Shown piece after piece: positions 51,456-60,609 of a stretch of DNA of 64,000 nucleotides (its first letter is position 1; each line of letters begins with the position of its first letter). The translations under genes and the position numbers were made by a program. The notes under the pieces were generated by a model. The model was not told the DNA's origin, did no database searches, and worked only from the letters and a program-made list of their open reading frames with translations. Source of the stretch: an uncultured bacterium (lineage in GTDB: Bacteria > Cyanobacteriota > Vampirovibrionia > Obscuribacterales > Obscuribacteraceae); assembly GCA_903835185.1 (NCBI GenBank), contig CAILLX010000054.1, positions 23,516 through 87,515 on the forward strand. The letters run 5' to 3'.

Positions 51456-52916
51456 ATGCCAGATCCAGTCCGAGTAAGAATAGCGCCAAGTCCCACCGGC
51501 AATCTCCATCTGGGAACAGCCCGCACGGCACTTTACAACTATCTCTATGCACGCCACCACCAAGGAACTTTTGTTTTCCGCCTTGAAGACACTGACGAGG
51601 AGCGCTCAAATGAAGCTTATACTCAGGACATTATTCAAGGACTGCGCTGGCTCGGACTTACCTGGGACGAAGGACCTGACATAGGCGGACCGTTCGCTCC
51701 TTATCGACAGACTGAAAAGGTCGACCATTACAACAACATAGCCAACCACCTAATTGCACAAGGACGAGCCTATCACTGTTATTGCACACCTGCAGAACTT
51801 GACGAGATGCGCGAAGAGCAGAAGGCGGCAGGCGGACTGAGTCGTTACGACAATCGTTGCCGCCACATTGCGCCAGAGAAGCGGCATGCTTTTGAGGCTG
51901 CCGGCAGGATTCCTTCCATTCGCTTCCGCATTGACGAACCGCGAGTCATAAGCTGGCATGATGCGATTAAAGGAGAGATCAACATAGACAGCTCTGATCT
52001 TGGCGGCGACATGGTCATAGTCAAATCAAACGGTGTTGCTATTTACAACTTTGCCGTAGTTATAGATGACACCGATATGAAAATGACACATGTAATCCGC
52101 GGTGAGGATCATATTCACAACACAGCGAAACAGCTGCTCATCTACGATGCTCTCTCCCAACAACCGCCTTTCTTCGCTCATGCGGCACTCATATTTGATA
52201 TCGACCGGAGAAAGCTCTCCAAACGTCATCATGGCGAAGCGGTGCATGTGGATCGCTACCGGCAGGATGGCTACATGCCTGAAGCTATGGTCAATTACTT
52301 AGCTCAGATGAGCTGGACTCCGTCCGACGGGCGAGAGATTTTTACTCTAGAAGAAGGCTGCAAACTTTTTGACCTGGCTCGTGTGAGCAAGTCTCCAGCT
52401 GTTTTTGACGTTCAACGATTACTCTGGTTTAACGGCCATTACATTCGTAGTTTGCCTTTGCCTTTAATTACTGATCGAGCAAAACCTTTTTTGGAAGCAT
52501 TCGACTTGAGCAGCTACTCAAGAGCAGAGCTTGAAAGCATTGTTGCCTGCGTTCGTGACAGTCTGTCAACGCTTTCCGAAATAGCTCCGGCTACAAAATT
52601 CTTCTTTGACACAGCTGTCGATATACCAGCTGAGTTGAAAGAAACTCTTATTGCCAAAGAGTCCTCGCAAAAGGTTCTAAGCGTTCTTCACGAGAAGATA
52701 AGCCAACTGCCGTTTGGTAATTCAGCTGGCTGCAAAGCTGTTGTTGACGCTATCGGCAAAGATTTAGGTGTCAAAGGCAAGGAGCTCTACTGGCCGGTGC
52801 GGGCAGCCTTGTCAGGATCAACATCCGGTCCGGATTTAGGGACAATACTATCGATTTTAGGCGCGGCAAGAGTCAAGTCCAGAATCGAAGCAACCTTAAT
52901 CTGCCATACCAAATAA
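51456..52916 (+). CDS. gltX: Glutamyl-tRNA synthetase
   Basis: A 486-residue class I aminoacyl-tRNA synthetase. RIAPSPTGNLHLGTARTALY is the HIGH-type motif (HLGT). FVFRLEDTDEERS, YAR and the later RRKLSKRHHGEAVHVD (KMSKS equivalent) are conserved. The C-terminal helical anticodon-binding domain (LSEIAPATKFFFDTAVDI) is present. It charges tRNA-Glu, and in bacteria without GlnRS may also charge tRNA-Gln. ATG 51456 is chosen; only a weak ribosome site is seen. It precedes cysS by 30 bases, likely one transcript. Confidence 0.96.
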   Translation: MPDPVRVRIAPSPTGNLHLGTARTALYNYLYARHHQGTFVFRLEDTDEERSNEAYTQDIIQGLRWLGLTWDEGPDIGGPFAPYRQTEKVDHYNNIANHLIAQGRAYHCYCTPAELDEMREEQKAAGGLSRYDNRCRHIAPEKRHAFEAAGRIPSIRFRIDEPRVISWHDAIKGEINIDSSDLGGDMVIVKSNGVAIYNFAVVIDDTDMKMTHVIRGEDHIHNTAKQLLIYDALSQQPPFFAHAALIFDIDRRKLSKRHHGEAVHVDRYRQDGYMPEAMVNYLAQMSWTPSDGREIFTLEEGCKLFDLARVSKSPAVFDVQRLLWFNGHYIRSLPLPLITDRAKPFLEAFDLSSYSRAELESIVACVRDSLSTLSEIAPATKFFFDTAVDIPAELKETLIAKESSQKVLSVLHEKISQLPFGNSAGCKAVVDAIGKDLGVKGKELYWPVRAALSGSTSGPDLGTILSILGAARVKSRIEATLICHTK

Positions 52917-52946
52917 TAAAGAGAGTCTCACCAGAACCGGTTACCA

Positions 52947-54380
52947 ATGTCACCATTACAAGTTTTCAACACTCTTTCAGGCAAGAAAGAAGATTTTACC
53001 CCATTAACAGCAGGCACCGTGCTTATGTATGCCTGCGGACCAACTGTGTACGACCTCTGCCACCTCGGTCACGCACGCATGGCCATTGTTTATGACGTCA
53101 TCCAGCGCTATCTGCGTTATTCAGGCTACAAAGTCACTTTTGTACGCAATATTACAGATATTGACGACAAGATAATCAACCGTGCTGCCGAAATTGGGTT
53201 GCGTCCCGAGCAGCTTGCCCGCGAAAACACTTACAACTTCTGGCGCGATATGCATGCTCTCAACATAACTTCGCCGGACATTGAGCCTCGTGCCACCGAG
53301 TTCATTCAAGCAATGATTGCATTTGCCACCGGGCTCATAGATTCAGGTCACGCTTATGTATCTGGCGGCGACGTTTATTTTGAAGTGGCAACCTTCAAAC
53401 AGTACGGCAAGCTCAAGAAGCAAGACCTTCAAGAGCTAGTGTCAGGAGCCAGAGAGCAAGTGCGCTCCCAAAGTGCGCTCAAAGAATTAAAACGCAGCCC
53501 ACTCGATTTTGCCCTCTGGAAAAGTGCCGGCTCTGGCGAGATCGGTTGGGAAAGCCCCTGGGGACATGGGCGTCCTGGTTGGCACCTCGAATGCTCCACT
53601 ATGATCAAAAATGTTCTTGGAGAAACAATCGACATTCACGGCGGTGGGGAAGATCTTGTATTTCCACACCACGAAAATGAGATTGCCCTCTCAGAATCGC
53701 TGCACGGACATCCGCTGGCCCGCTACTGGCTGCACAACAGTTTTGTGCAGATTGACGCTGAAAAAATGTCAAAATCTCTCGGCAATTTCAAGACAATCCA
53801 GGATCTCCTCAAGACTTATTCTGCAGACACAATAAGGCTCCTTCTCCTGCAAACTCATTATCGCGGTCCAATTGACTTTACAGGTGAAAGCCTGACAGCA
53901 GCCGGGCACGGGTTGCAACGCTTGATAAGAGCCACACAAGCTGTAAGCTCTGAAGAAGCCGCAGAGCTAATAGCCGCTGCAACTCCAGAGACGTCCGAAC
54001 TGGATTTCCAGATAATGCAAAAGTTTCGCGGAGAATTCACCGCGGCGATGGATTCTGATTTCAATACTGCCTCAGCAGTGGCGGTTCTTTTCAATATTGC
54101 TGACCAGATATTTTTGGAGACAAAGGCGCAAACCCGCCTCAGCTACATATCTGCTCTCACTTCAATTGCACAAACATTAGGATTAACACTGGAAGACACC
54201 AGTCATAAAGTCGGTAATGATACTGCCTCCGGTATCATAGAGCTCCTCCTGGAGATTCGCGCATCAGCCAGAGCCAAGAAAGACTTTGCCACATCAGACC
54301 TGATTCGAGACCGCCTTGTACAGCTGGGTGTTAAACTGATGGACACCGCCGGCGGTGGTACCGAGTGGGAAAAGTCATAA
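52947..54380 (+). CDS. cysS: Cysteinyl-tRNA synthetase
   Basis: A 477-residue class I synthetase. LMYACGPTVYDLCHLGHARM contains the first Zn-binding Cys and the HIGH motif, VTFVRNITDIDDKIINRAAE follows, GRPGWHLECSTMIKNVLG carries another Zn Cys, and DIHGGGEDLVFPHHENEIA supplies the remaining zinc ligands. EKMSKSLGNFKTIQDLL is the KMSKS loop. The C-terminal DALR domain is present. ATG 52947 is used. It lies 30 bases after gltX. Confidence 0.97.
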   Translation: MSPLQVFNTLSGKKEDFTPLTAGTVLMYACGPTVYDLCHLGHARMAIVYDVIQRYLRYSGYKVTFVRNITDIDDKIINRAAEIGLRPEQLARENTYNFWRDMHALNITSPDIEPRATEFIQAMIAFATGLIDSGHAYVSGGDVYFEVATFKQYGKLKKQDLQELVSGAREQVRSQSALKELKRSPLDFALWKSAGSGEIGWESPWGHGRPGWHLECSTMIKNVLGETIDIHGGGEDLVFPHHENEIALSESLHGHPLARYWLHNSFVQIDAEKMSKSLGNFKTIQDLLKTYSADTIRLLLLQTHYRGPIDFTGESLTAAGHGLQRLIRATQAVSSEEAAELIAAATPETSELDFQIMQKFRGEFTAAMDSDFNTASAVAVLFNIADQIFLETKAQTRLSYISALTSIAQTLGLTLEDTSHKVGNDTASGIIELLLEIRASARAKKDFATSDLIRDRLVQLGVKLMDTAGGGTEWEKS

Positions 54381-54639
54381 AAGACTCACTACCTTTTCTA
54401 TACAGTAGTTGCCAAGAATTCTGCTAATTGTTTGTGTTGTCATGGTCTTTTGGCACCACTGAAAGAGCTCGCTAATACTGGCTTTGCAGCAGGACGCCGA
54501 ACTTTTCGTTTAGCATTTCTTAAGGACACACTGCAGTTGCAGCGTAAAGTCCACATGGACAGTTATAGCAACGCACCACTATAGTTTCTATCCGCGGACA
54601 CAATCTTGTAATCAGCTTCCGTCTTGAGAGATTGAACTA

Positions 54640-54957
54640 ATGGGAATACTTTGGGATCTTACTTTCTTTGGCACTATCACATTGTGCATTCTGGCAGTCG
54701 TTATTTTCCGCTGCTGGAAAACAATCAGGTATCTTCCTCTGGGCGGCACCGTAGGTCCGACCTACTGGGGGCGTTATGAAAACAGCACAGAGCATGAAGG
54801 TATGGCGTTAAGAGTGGTCACACTGCCCAAGCTTACTTTTAAGGAGTGGGTAGCGGCAGCCACCAGCATGTTTACGCAGGTGCAAGCAAAACGAGGAGCC
54901 TCTATCGATGCTCCCAAGAATATTCGTTTCGCATATCGCAGACCAATGGCGTCATAG
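54640..54957 (+). CDS. Hypothetical small membrane protein, 105 residues
   Basis: A single N-terminal membrane helix (LTFFGTITLCILAVVIFRCW, about residues 7-26) with a basic-aromatic C-terminal domain containing LKFTEW-like helices (LTFKEWVAAATSMFTQVQAK). The tail KNIRFAYRRPMAS is basic. No family is recognised. It stands between cysS and the TerY-P-like island on the plus strand; whether it belongs to either is unclear. Confidence 0.48.
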   Translation: MGILWDLTFFGTITLCILAVVIFRCWKTIRYLPLGGTVGPTYWGRYENSTEHEGMALRVVTLPKLTFKEWVAAATSMFTQVQAKRGASIDAPKNIRFAYRRPMAS

Positions 54958-55071
54958 CGCAGGCATTGTTTTCGTCGAGACAGTTCAACGTTTTGCAATA
55001 GTGCCCGAGTATACGACACAGACACTCAGCATCACAGGCAGTATCATCAGAAGATGGCGGACTCCACTATC

Positions 55072-56377
55072 TCACTGCTGAAGCCATGGTGGTAACTTTG
55101 AACGACGCACCCACTGAAAACAGGCAGCGTTCTGCAAAAAAGCAGCTAGAGCTTGCACAGGTTTAAGCAGCGCTGGTCTACTTGTTTGAGTATTGGCAAC
55201 TACCAATTTGCCGCCGGCTACAGTGTTTGCTACTACCGGCTCCGCCACCGCCTGGCGTAGTAATCGACTGCGGACAGGACGCTGTTGGATAGCGGCCGGC
55301 ACCGCAACGCTACCGCCTGCCCTTGCCAATCGTCTTGCCTTTCTGGCAGCCCCCCTGTCCTTCTTCCGCGGTTTACCTGAAGCGGTGACGCCGCTGTACT
55401 CATATGCACTGCCCATGCCAGCAGAGACCCACTCCGGCAGTGCGGTTGCAGCAGGATCGTTTACCGGCTGCAGCGCACCGACTATCTCCGGCTCAACATC
55501 AAGCGCCGGCACTGCCGATACCGGTAGGCTCAGGAGCCAGCGCACCCAAGACCCCAGCCGGCGCACTAAAGCTGAGGGATGATTTTCCAGCAGGAAAAAT
55601 GCCGGCGAATAAAGCGGTTCAAGCAAATCCTGCTGGCGGAACAACAAGCACTCATCGCCGCCGGCCAGACGCCACCACAAATCAGAATCGACACTGGTAC
55701 ACACCAGGCACGTGTAAATTAGCCAGGCGGAGAAATTATCGAGATAAGGACCGAAGTTGGCTTTGGTCCGACCCGGATGCTGGTAGCTTCTGTGTCCAAT
55801 CTCATTGCTGTCTCTGCCGGACAGAGGTGGAACAAACATCCCGTCATAGTCAACTAGTTTAAATTCGAGATTGTTCACCAGAATGTTGCCATGCTGCAAG
55901 TCACCATGAGCGATACCAGCGTCACGAAGGCATAACATCATTCTCTTCCAGTTGTCTGCAAGTTGAGTTAGATTGGACGGCGCATGCAGGTTTGCTTCTA
56001 TACACCTGTCCAGATGTTGCCCTTCGGCCCAATCCATTTTTAGGATTGGATACCACTGCCGATGCAGCCTGATGCCTTGCTGGAGATAATCGAACGCAAC
56101 TGTATACGGCAGCCCGGACAAACTCAAAGCTTCACTTATCCTGGCATAGCGCTCCTACTGATCGGCAAAGTTGTAAAGAAAACAAACAAACAGCCCAATC
56201 GTTCCTGCCGGAAGAGATCCGGTAGACGCTGGCAAATGCTCCAGTTATAGGCCGTGGCAACCCATGGACAGTCAGCTCGGCAACGCCTGCCTGCAACTGC
56301 GGATCAGCAAAACTTGATGCCACATTTTGCACCGCCTCGTTATACTCCTGGGGAGAAGGCCAGGAGAGGACCTTCAT
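55072..56377 (-). pseudogene. Broken Ser/Thr protein-kinase gene of a TerY-P-type triad
   Basis: The N-lobe begins at ATG 56377 (MKVLSWPSPQEYNEAVQN) with ITGAFASVYRISS and DWAV. The frame then shifts: reading 4 bases fewer in a GTTT repeat (plus-strand AAAC x3, 56180-56191) gives WAVCFLYNFADQ, and a TAG (56157-56155) interrupts before ERYARISEALSL. The downstream frame (to 55072) carries GIAHGDLQHGNILV and KLVDYDGMFVP, matching the HGD/DYD variant catalytic motifs of this kinase branch, then helices, then a basic tail. The Lys of the usual WAVKCF is also absent. Two lesions within 35 bases make a pseudogene most likely. It is divergent from the vWA gene at 56504. Confidence 0.72.
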
Positions 56378-56503
56378 GTGAATATCTTGTTTAGCCTCTC
56401 TTCTTAGCAAGCAGGAGTCCCCATATTCATCAGGTAGTTCACCGGTTTCATCATCAATCTGGTACAGTTATCCACGTTTACATCATCAGTACCAGGAGTG
56501 ACC

Positions 56504-57346
56504 GTGCCCTATCAAGCAGAGATTAGCCGTTCCAACCCATCCTGCATTGTCATCTTAATTGATCAGTCAGGATCAATGGAAGATCCTTTCGGTGCCGACC
56601 CATCAGGCAAGAAGAAAGCAGACGGAGTTGCTGATGCCGTCAACCGGCTGCTTCAGAATCTGGTAATCAAATGTGCCAAGTCAGAAGGCATTAGAGATTA
56701 CTACAACGTTTCTGTGCTTGGATATGGTGAACACGGCGTCGCCTCTGCATTTGCCGGGCGCCTCAAGGGCAAACAGCTCGTACCAATCAGCGAAGTGGGC
56801 AACCATCCAGATCGCATTGAAGAGCGTTTCAAGAAAGTAGATGATGAGGCAGGTGGTGTGATCAGCCAGATAATCAAATTCCCAGTTTGGATCGATCCGG
56901 TTGCTAAAGGCGGCACACCAATGTGCGCGGCGCTGCACCAGGCAGGATCAGTTGTATCCGCATGGTTAGCTGCACACACTAACTGTTTTCCACCCATAGT
57001 CATGAATATCACTGACGGCGAAGCAACTGATGGTAATGTGCTGCAACCAGCGCAAGAACTTAAGGCTCTTGCAAGTACTGACGGACATGTTCTCCTCTTC
57101 AATCTGCACATCTCCTCCTCTCACCACAGTCCAATTGAATTTCCTGATGCACCGAATGAACTGCCTGACAGTTACGCCAAACTTCTATTCAACGCCTCCA
57201 GCCATCTTCCTGACTATATGTGGATGATGGTTCAGCAGGAAGGGCTCATAGTTTCAGAAAATCCTAAAGGCTTCGTCTTTAATGCCGATCTTGTATCTGT
57301 CATCCGATTTCTCGACATAGGCACCCGGCCCAGCAACCTGAGGTAA
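56504..57346 (+). CDS. vWA-domain protein of TerY type
   Basis: A 280-residue single von Willebrand A domain. The MIDAS metal site is intact: IVILIDQSGSMEDPFG supplies DxSxS, VAKGGTPMCAALHQ the Thr, and VMNITDGEATDGN the Asp. Long charged insertions (GKKKADGVADAVNRLLQNL) and a C-terminal DYMWMMVQQEGLIV are typical of TerY-like proteins. These act with a PP2C phosphatase and a kinase as stress-signalling scaffolds. GTG 56504 has AGGAG five bases upstream; GTG 56498 is equally in frame. It forms an operon with the PP2C (13-base gap) and the DNA glycosylase. Confidence 0.87.
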   Translation: MPYQAEISRSNPSCIVILIDQSGSMEDPFGADPSGKKKADGVADAVNRLLQNLVIKCAKSEGIRDYYNVSVLGYGEHGVASAFAGRLKGKQLVPISEVGNHPDRIEERFKKVDDEAGGVISQIIKFPVWIDPVAKGGTPMCAALHQAGSVVSAWLAAHTNCFPPIVMNITDGEATDGNVLQPAQELKALASTDGHVLLFNLHISSSHHSPIEFPDAPNELPDSYAKLLFNASSHLPDYMWMMVQQEGLIVSENPKGFVFNADLVSVIRFLDIGTRPSNLR

Positions 57347-57359
57347 ACAGTAGCATCCG

Positions 57360-58160
57360 ATGCACGTCACATGCCGGACATTCTGGCTGCCCAAAGGCGG
57401 CAACACAGCCGATGAGTATGAGGATGCCTTTGCAACACACATCGACGCCACAGTCGACCTTTTCCGCTGTGCTGTTTCCGACGGCGCTACTGAGACATCT
57501 TTTGCAGCTCTCTGGGCTGCCCTGCTTGCCGAAAGTTACGTAAAAGCTGACTTTACTCTTGCCACCAGTCAGGAGATCTGGCATAAGCACGTATCCGCTC
57601 TTGATCTCAATTGGTACGCTGAAGAAAAAGCCAGGTTGGGAGCGTTTGCTGCCATAGTCGGTCTCACAATTAAAAGCGCTCCTTCCGCAGCACAACAGAA
57701 TGGTAACTGGGAGTGCCTTGCGGTAGGAGATTGTTGTCTATTTCACATTCGCAATAAACAGCTTATGCACGCCATACCACTTGACGACTGGCGGAAATTT
57801 GACAGCTCCCCGTTCCTTCTCTCAACTGCTCCGGAGCGCAATAAAAACGTTGCGGACAACACTGTAACTTCCACCGGCACCTGGGAAGCAGGGGATTTTT
57901 TCTATCTAATGAGTGATGCAGCAGCCAGCTGGTTCTTAAGACGGCAGGCAGAACGTCGAGACGCCATCAAACTCTTGAGTGCTATTAATAGCCAGGAGAT
58001 GTTCTCCGCTCTGGTATCAAGGCAAAGGGCAGCGCTAGACGGTCAGGGCCGTCCTTTCCTTCGCAATGATGACATTACAGTCATGTCTGTTCGACCTTTT
58101 GCAGACAGTTCACATAGCAAGTCAAAAAGAGATCGCCCGGCCTCTGGAAATCTGTATTAA
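57360..58160 (+). CDS. PP2C-family protein phosphatase-like protein
   Basis: A 266-residue cytoplasmic domain. Metal-binding PP2C motifs are recognisable though divergent: EYEDAFATH, AVSDGATETSFAA (for DGxG), ECLAVGDCCLFHI (for GDSR), FFYLMSDAAASWFL and the terminal NDDITVMSVRPF. Such divergent PP2Cs partner with TerY-type vWA proteins and a Ser/Thr kinase to reverse phosphorylation. ATG 57360 lies 13 bases after the vWA stop. The last ~20 residues are basic and Ser-rich. The partner kinase in this genome is broken (55072-56377). Confidence 0.82.
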   Translation: MHVTCRTFWLPKGGNTADEYEDAFATHIDATVDLFRCAVSDGATETSFAALWAALLAESYVKADFTLATSQEIWHKHVSALDLNWYAEEKARLGAFAAIVGLTIKSAPSAAQQNGNWECLAVGDCCLFHIRNKQLMHAIPLDDWRKFDSSPFLLSTAPERNKNVADNTVTSTGTWEAGDFFYLMSDAAASWFLRRQAERRDAIKLLSAINSQEMFSALVSRQRAALDGQGRPFLRNDDITVMSVRPFADSSHSKSKRDRPASGNLY

Positions 58161-58162
58161 CA

Positions 58163-58873
58163 ATGACAGCACAATGGACTACCGACGATTTAGTAGCATT
58201 TGTTCAGAGAGAATTTAACAGCCTGTCCGATCCGATCAAAGCCGGTCCCATGGCTGCGTATATGAAAACAGAGATGCCATTTTATGGCATACAAAAGCCG
58301 GAGAGGCTCCCTGTTTATCGCCAGATGAAAGCGTTGTTTCCACCTAACAACCCCAGGCAATACTGCGCCGGCGTGCTTGCTCTCTGGAAGTTGCCGCACA
58401 GGGAGGAGAAGTATGCTGCCCTCGAATATGCCAAACAGCACAGGCAGTTCATCACCTTCAAATCGTTTCCATTATATGAAACGCTCATACGTGAAGGTCT
58501 CTGGTGGGATCTTGTAGACGATATTGCAACCTGTTTAGTCAACACAGCCTACCTCTTAGACCGTCATCATATAAGGCCCGTCATAGATGCATGGATAGAT
58601 GATCCTTGTCTCTGGATAAGACGTACAGCTATTCTTGCTCATCATCGCCACAAGAAAGAGACTGATTGGAAACAACTTTTTGAACATGTTTTGAGACGAT
58701 CACAAGAAAAAGAGTTCTTTATTCGCAAGGCTATAGGATGGGCACTACGCGACTACAGTTACAGCGAGCCGCTGCGCGTTATGAGCTTCATTACCAAGCA
58801 TAAAGAACGCCTCTCCAGCCTCAGTTATCGCCTAGCCTGCAGAGCGCTCATCCGTAACGATTATATGAACTGA
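58163..58873 (+). CDS. AlkD-like DNA alkylation-repair glycosylase
   Basis: A 236-residue all-helical protein with HEAT-like repeats. EMPFYGIQKPERLPVYRQMK is the DNA-alkylation-repair entry motif. LWWDLVDDIATCLV contains the conserved Trp and the catalytic-type Asp, CLWIRRTAILAHHRH follows, and EKEFFIRKAIGWALRDYSYS carries a second conserved Trp. AlkD excises positively charged alkyl bases such as 7-methylguanine. ATG 58163 lies two bases after the PP2C stop, so it is tightly coupled to the vWA-PP2C operon. That places a DNA-repair enzyme within the TerY-P-like module. Confidence 0.9.
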   Translation: MTAQWTTDDLVAFVQREFNSLSDPIKAGPMAAYMKTEMPFYGIQKPERLPVYRQMKALFPPNNPRQYCAGVLALWKLPHREEKYAALEYAKQHRQFITFKSFPLYETLIREGLWWDLVDDIATCLVNTAYLLDRHHIRPVIDAWIDDPCLWIRRTAILAHHRHKKETDWKQLFEHVLRRSQEKEFFIRKAIGWALRDYSYSEPLRVMSFITKHKERLSSLSYRLACRALIRNDYMN

Positions 58874-58948
58874 ACGCCCTAATTTCTTATAACAGTCCCG
58901 AAATAAGCCATTCTGCCCTTATCCTATTGTAAGGGACTTTAGCTTTTT

Positions 58949-60601
58949 GTGAGACTCATGCACTACTCAGCCAGGCTGACTCAAAGGATCTTGACAGCCA
59001 GACTAAATCTTTTTGCCTCTCTCAAGATACTGTGGCTGCCTGCTGCTGCTTCATCGCTTGCTTGCTCAATATTAATAGCGAGCACCATCTCACTAGAAGC
59101 TCAAGCTGCTCAACAGCCGAGCAACCTGGCTCAACCACAGCGCCGGAGCGCTCTCAACCCATTGTTGCCAAGAGCCCTGGTGTCGCAATCAGCAGAAGCC
59201 CAACCGGATGCACCAGAGCCGCCTGCAGCAGCTCCGGCACCAACTGGCAAAAAAGATGTCGCGACTAGTTCACCACCGATTGCTGCGGCAACACCACCGC
59301 CACAGCGCAAGTGGGTTGTTGACGGTGTGTCCACAGCAACTCCGAGCGCTCCTTCAGCCCTGTTAAAATCAACCATCACAGCCCAGGAGCAGACATCGTT
59401 AACAATTACAGAGGCGCTTGATGAGGCTCTCTTAAAGAGTCCACGCGCTGCGGCTATCCGTGCCACTCTCGGTATAGCTCGATCCGGTTATGCTGCCGCT
59501 ACAGTGCAGCGCAACCCGAATTTCTTCTTCGATCGTGGACTTGTGGCAGAAGCTGAACGCCGGATTGGACCAACACTTACATGGACACCACCATGGCAGA
59601 TAGCATTCGATCTATTAGTTGCCAAGCGACAAGTAGATCAAGCCAAACTGGAGATTCTCCGCGACCTCTGGATGCTGCGAGCTGACGTCCGCAGGGCCTA
59701 TACCGAAGTAGTCATTGCCCAGGAGACAGCGCAGGCCGTTACTGCCTTACTTGACCTGGCCGACAAAACTGAGTATGTGGCAACAAGACGTTTTGAAAGC
59801 GGAGCAGTCCCTGAGTTTGACGTTTTGAAAGCCCGTCTGTCCAAAGAGCAGGCTCTGCTTGATCTGCACCAGGCTCAACGTAGAGTCATAAAGTCCAAAC
59901 AGCATCTCAACTTAATTCTGGGCCGGCTGCCCAAGCAGCCAGTTGACGTTGCACCGCTAGCTACACTGGACAAGCTTGGACCTCACGACTACAGACGCAA
60001 CTATTTCTTGCCTGAGATAGCAGAAGAAGTGCCAGATCTTGAACTTTTCCTGCAAGAGGCAAGAAAGCATCGCTGGGATATTAAGGTTATAGAGCAGCAG
60101 ATAAGAGTTAACAAAGCCAGCTTGCAAAACTCCTGGTCAAACGTAATGCCGATTCCACAGCTCATTCTTGGACAGTCTGTCAGCGGCAACCAACCGTCCG
60201 GACCGAGCCTGGCAGCAACATTTTTCACTATCAACGCCGAAGTGCCTTTAACCAATTGGCAACAGGGCGACATCACCAAATTTGCCGCCATCGGCAAACA
60301 GCTCAAATGGCAGATTGGTGCAGTGCGAAATCAGGTTGATACAGATGTGTCTGCAGCCTATCAAGATCTGCTCACATATCGAGAAAGAATAAAACTTTAT
60401 CAAGAACATGTACTTGCCGATTCATTAGAGACAGCACGTCTGTCCAGACGAAGTTATGAGGTCGGACACAGCGACATCACAGGAGTCATTCAGTCTCAAC
60501 AGGCAAACTTTCAGATTCAACTTCAGTATATTTCCGACATTCAAGCATACCAGCAGGCTTTCATTGACCTGGAACAGGCAGTGGGCCGGCCATTGCAATA
60601 G
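58949..60601 (+). CDS. TolC-family outer-membrane efflux channel
   Basis: A 550-residue outer-membrane protein. An N-terminal signal region (LWLPAAASSLACSILIASTI) is followed by a Pro/Ala-rich linker, then two OEP repeats of long helices: LTITEALDEALLKSPRAAAI, VIAQETAQAVTALLDLADKT, YVATRRFESGAVPEFDVLKA, and later AAYQDLLTYRERIKLYQEHV and LSRRSYEVGHSDITGVIQSQ. The pattern is CusC/CzcC-like. TolC proteins export drugs, metals or proteins with RND or ABC partners, none of which is adjacent. Start GTG 58949; ATG 58958 is also possible. It is followed at 8 bases by a secreted partner. Confidence 0.88.
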   Translation: MRLMHYSARLTQRILTARLNLFASLKILWLPAAASSLACSILIASTISLEAQAAQQPSNLAQPQRRSALNPLLPRALVSQSAEAQPDAPEPPAAAPAPTGKKDVATSSPPIAAATPPPQRKWVVDGVSTATPSAPSALLKSTITAQEQTSLTITEALDEALLKSPRAAAIRATLGIARSGYAAATVQRNPNFFFDRGLVAEAERRIGPTLTWTPPWQIAFDLLVAKRQVDQAKLEILRDLWMLRADVRRAYTEVVIAQETAQAVTALLDLADKTEYVATRRFESGAVPEFDVLKARLSKEQALLDLHQAQRRVIKSKQHLNLILGRLPKQPVDVAPLATLDKLGPHDYRRNYFLPEIAEEVPDLELFLQEARKHRWDIKVIEQQIRVNKASLQNSWSNVMPIPQLILGQSVSGNQPSGPSLAATFFTINAEVPLTNWQQGDITKFAAIGKQLKWQIGAVRNQVDTDVSAAYQDLLTYRERIKLYQEHVLADSLETARLSRRSYEVGHSDITGVIQSQQANFQIQLQYISDIQAYQQAFIDLEQAVGRPLQ

Positions 60602-60609
60602 GAGAAGAC

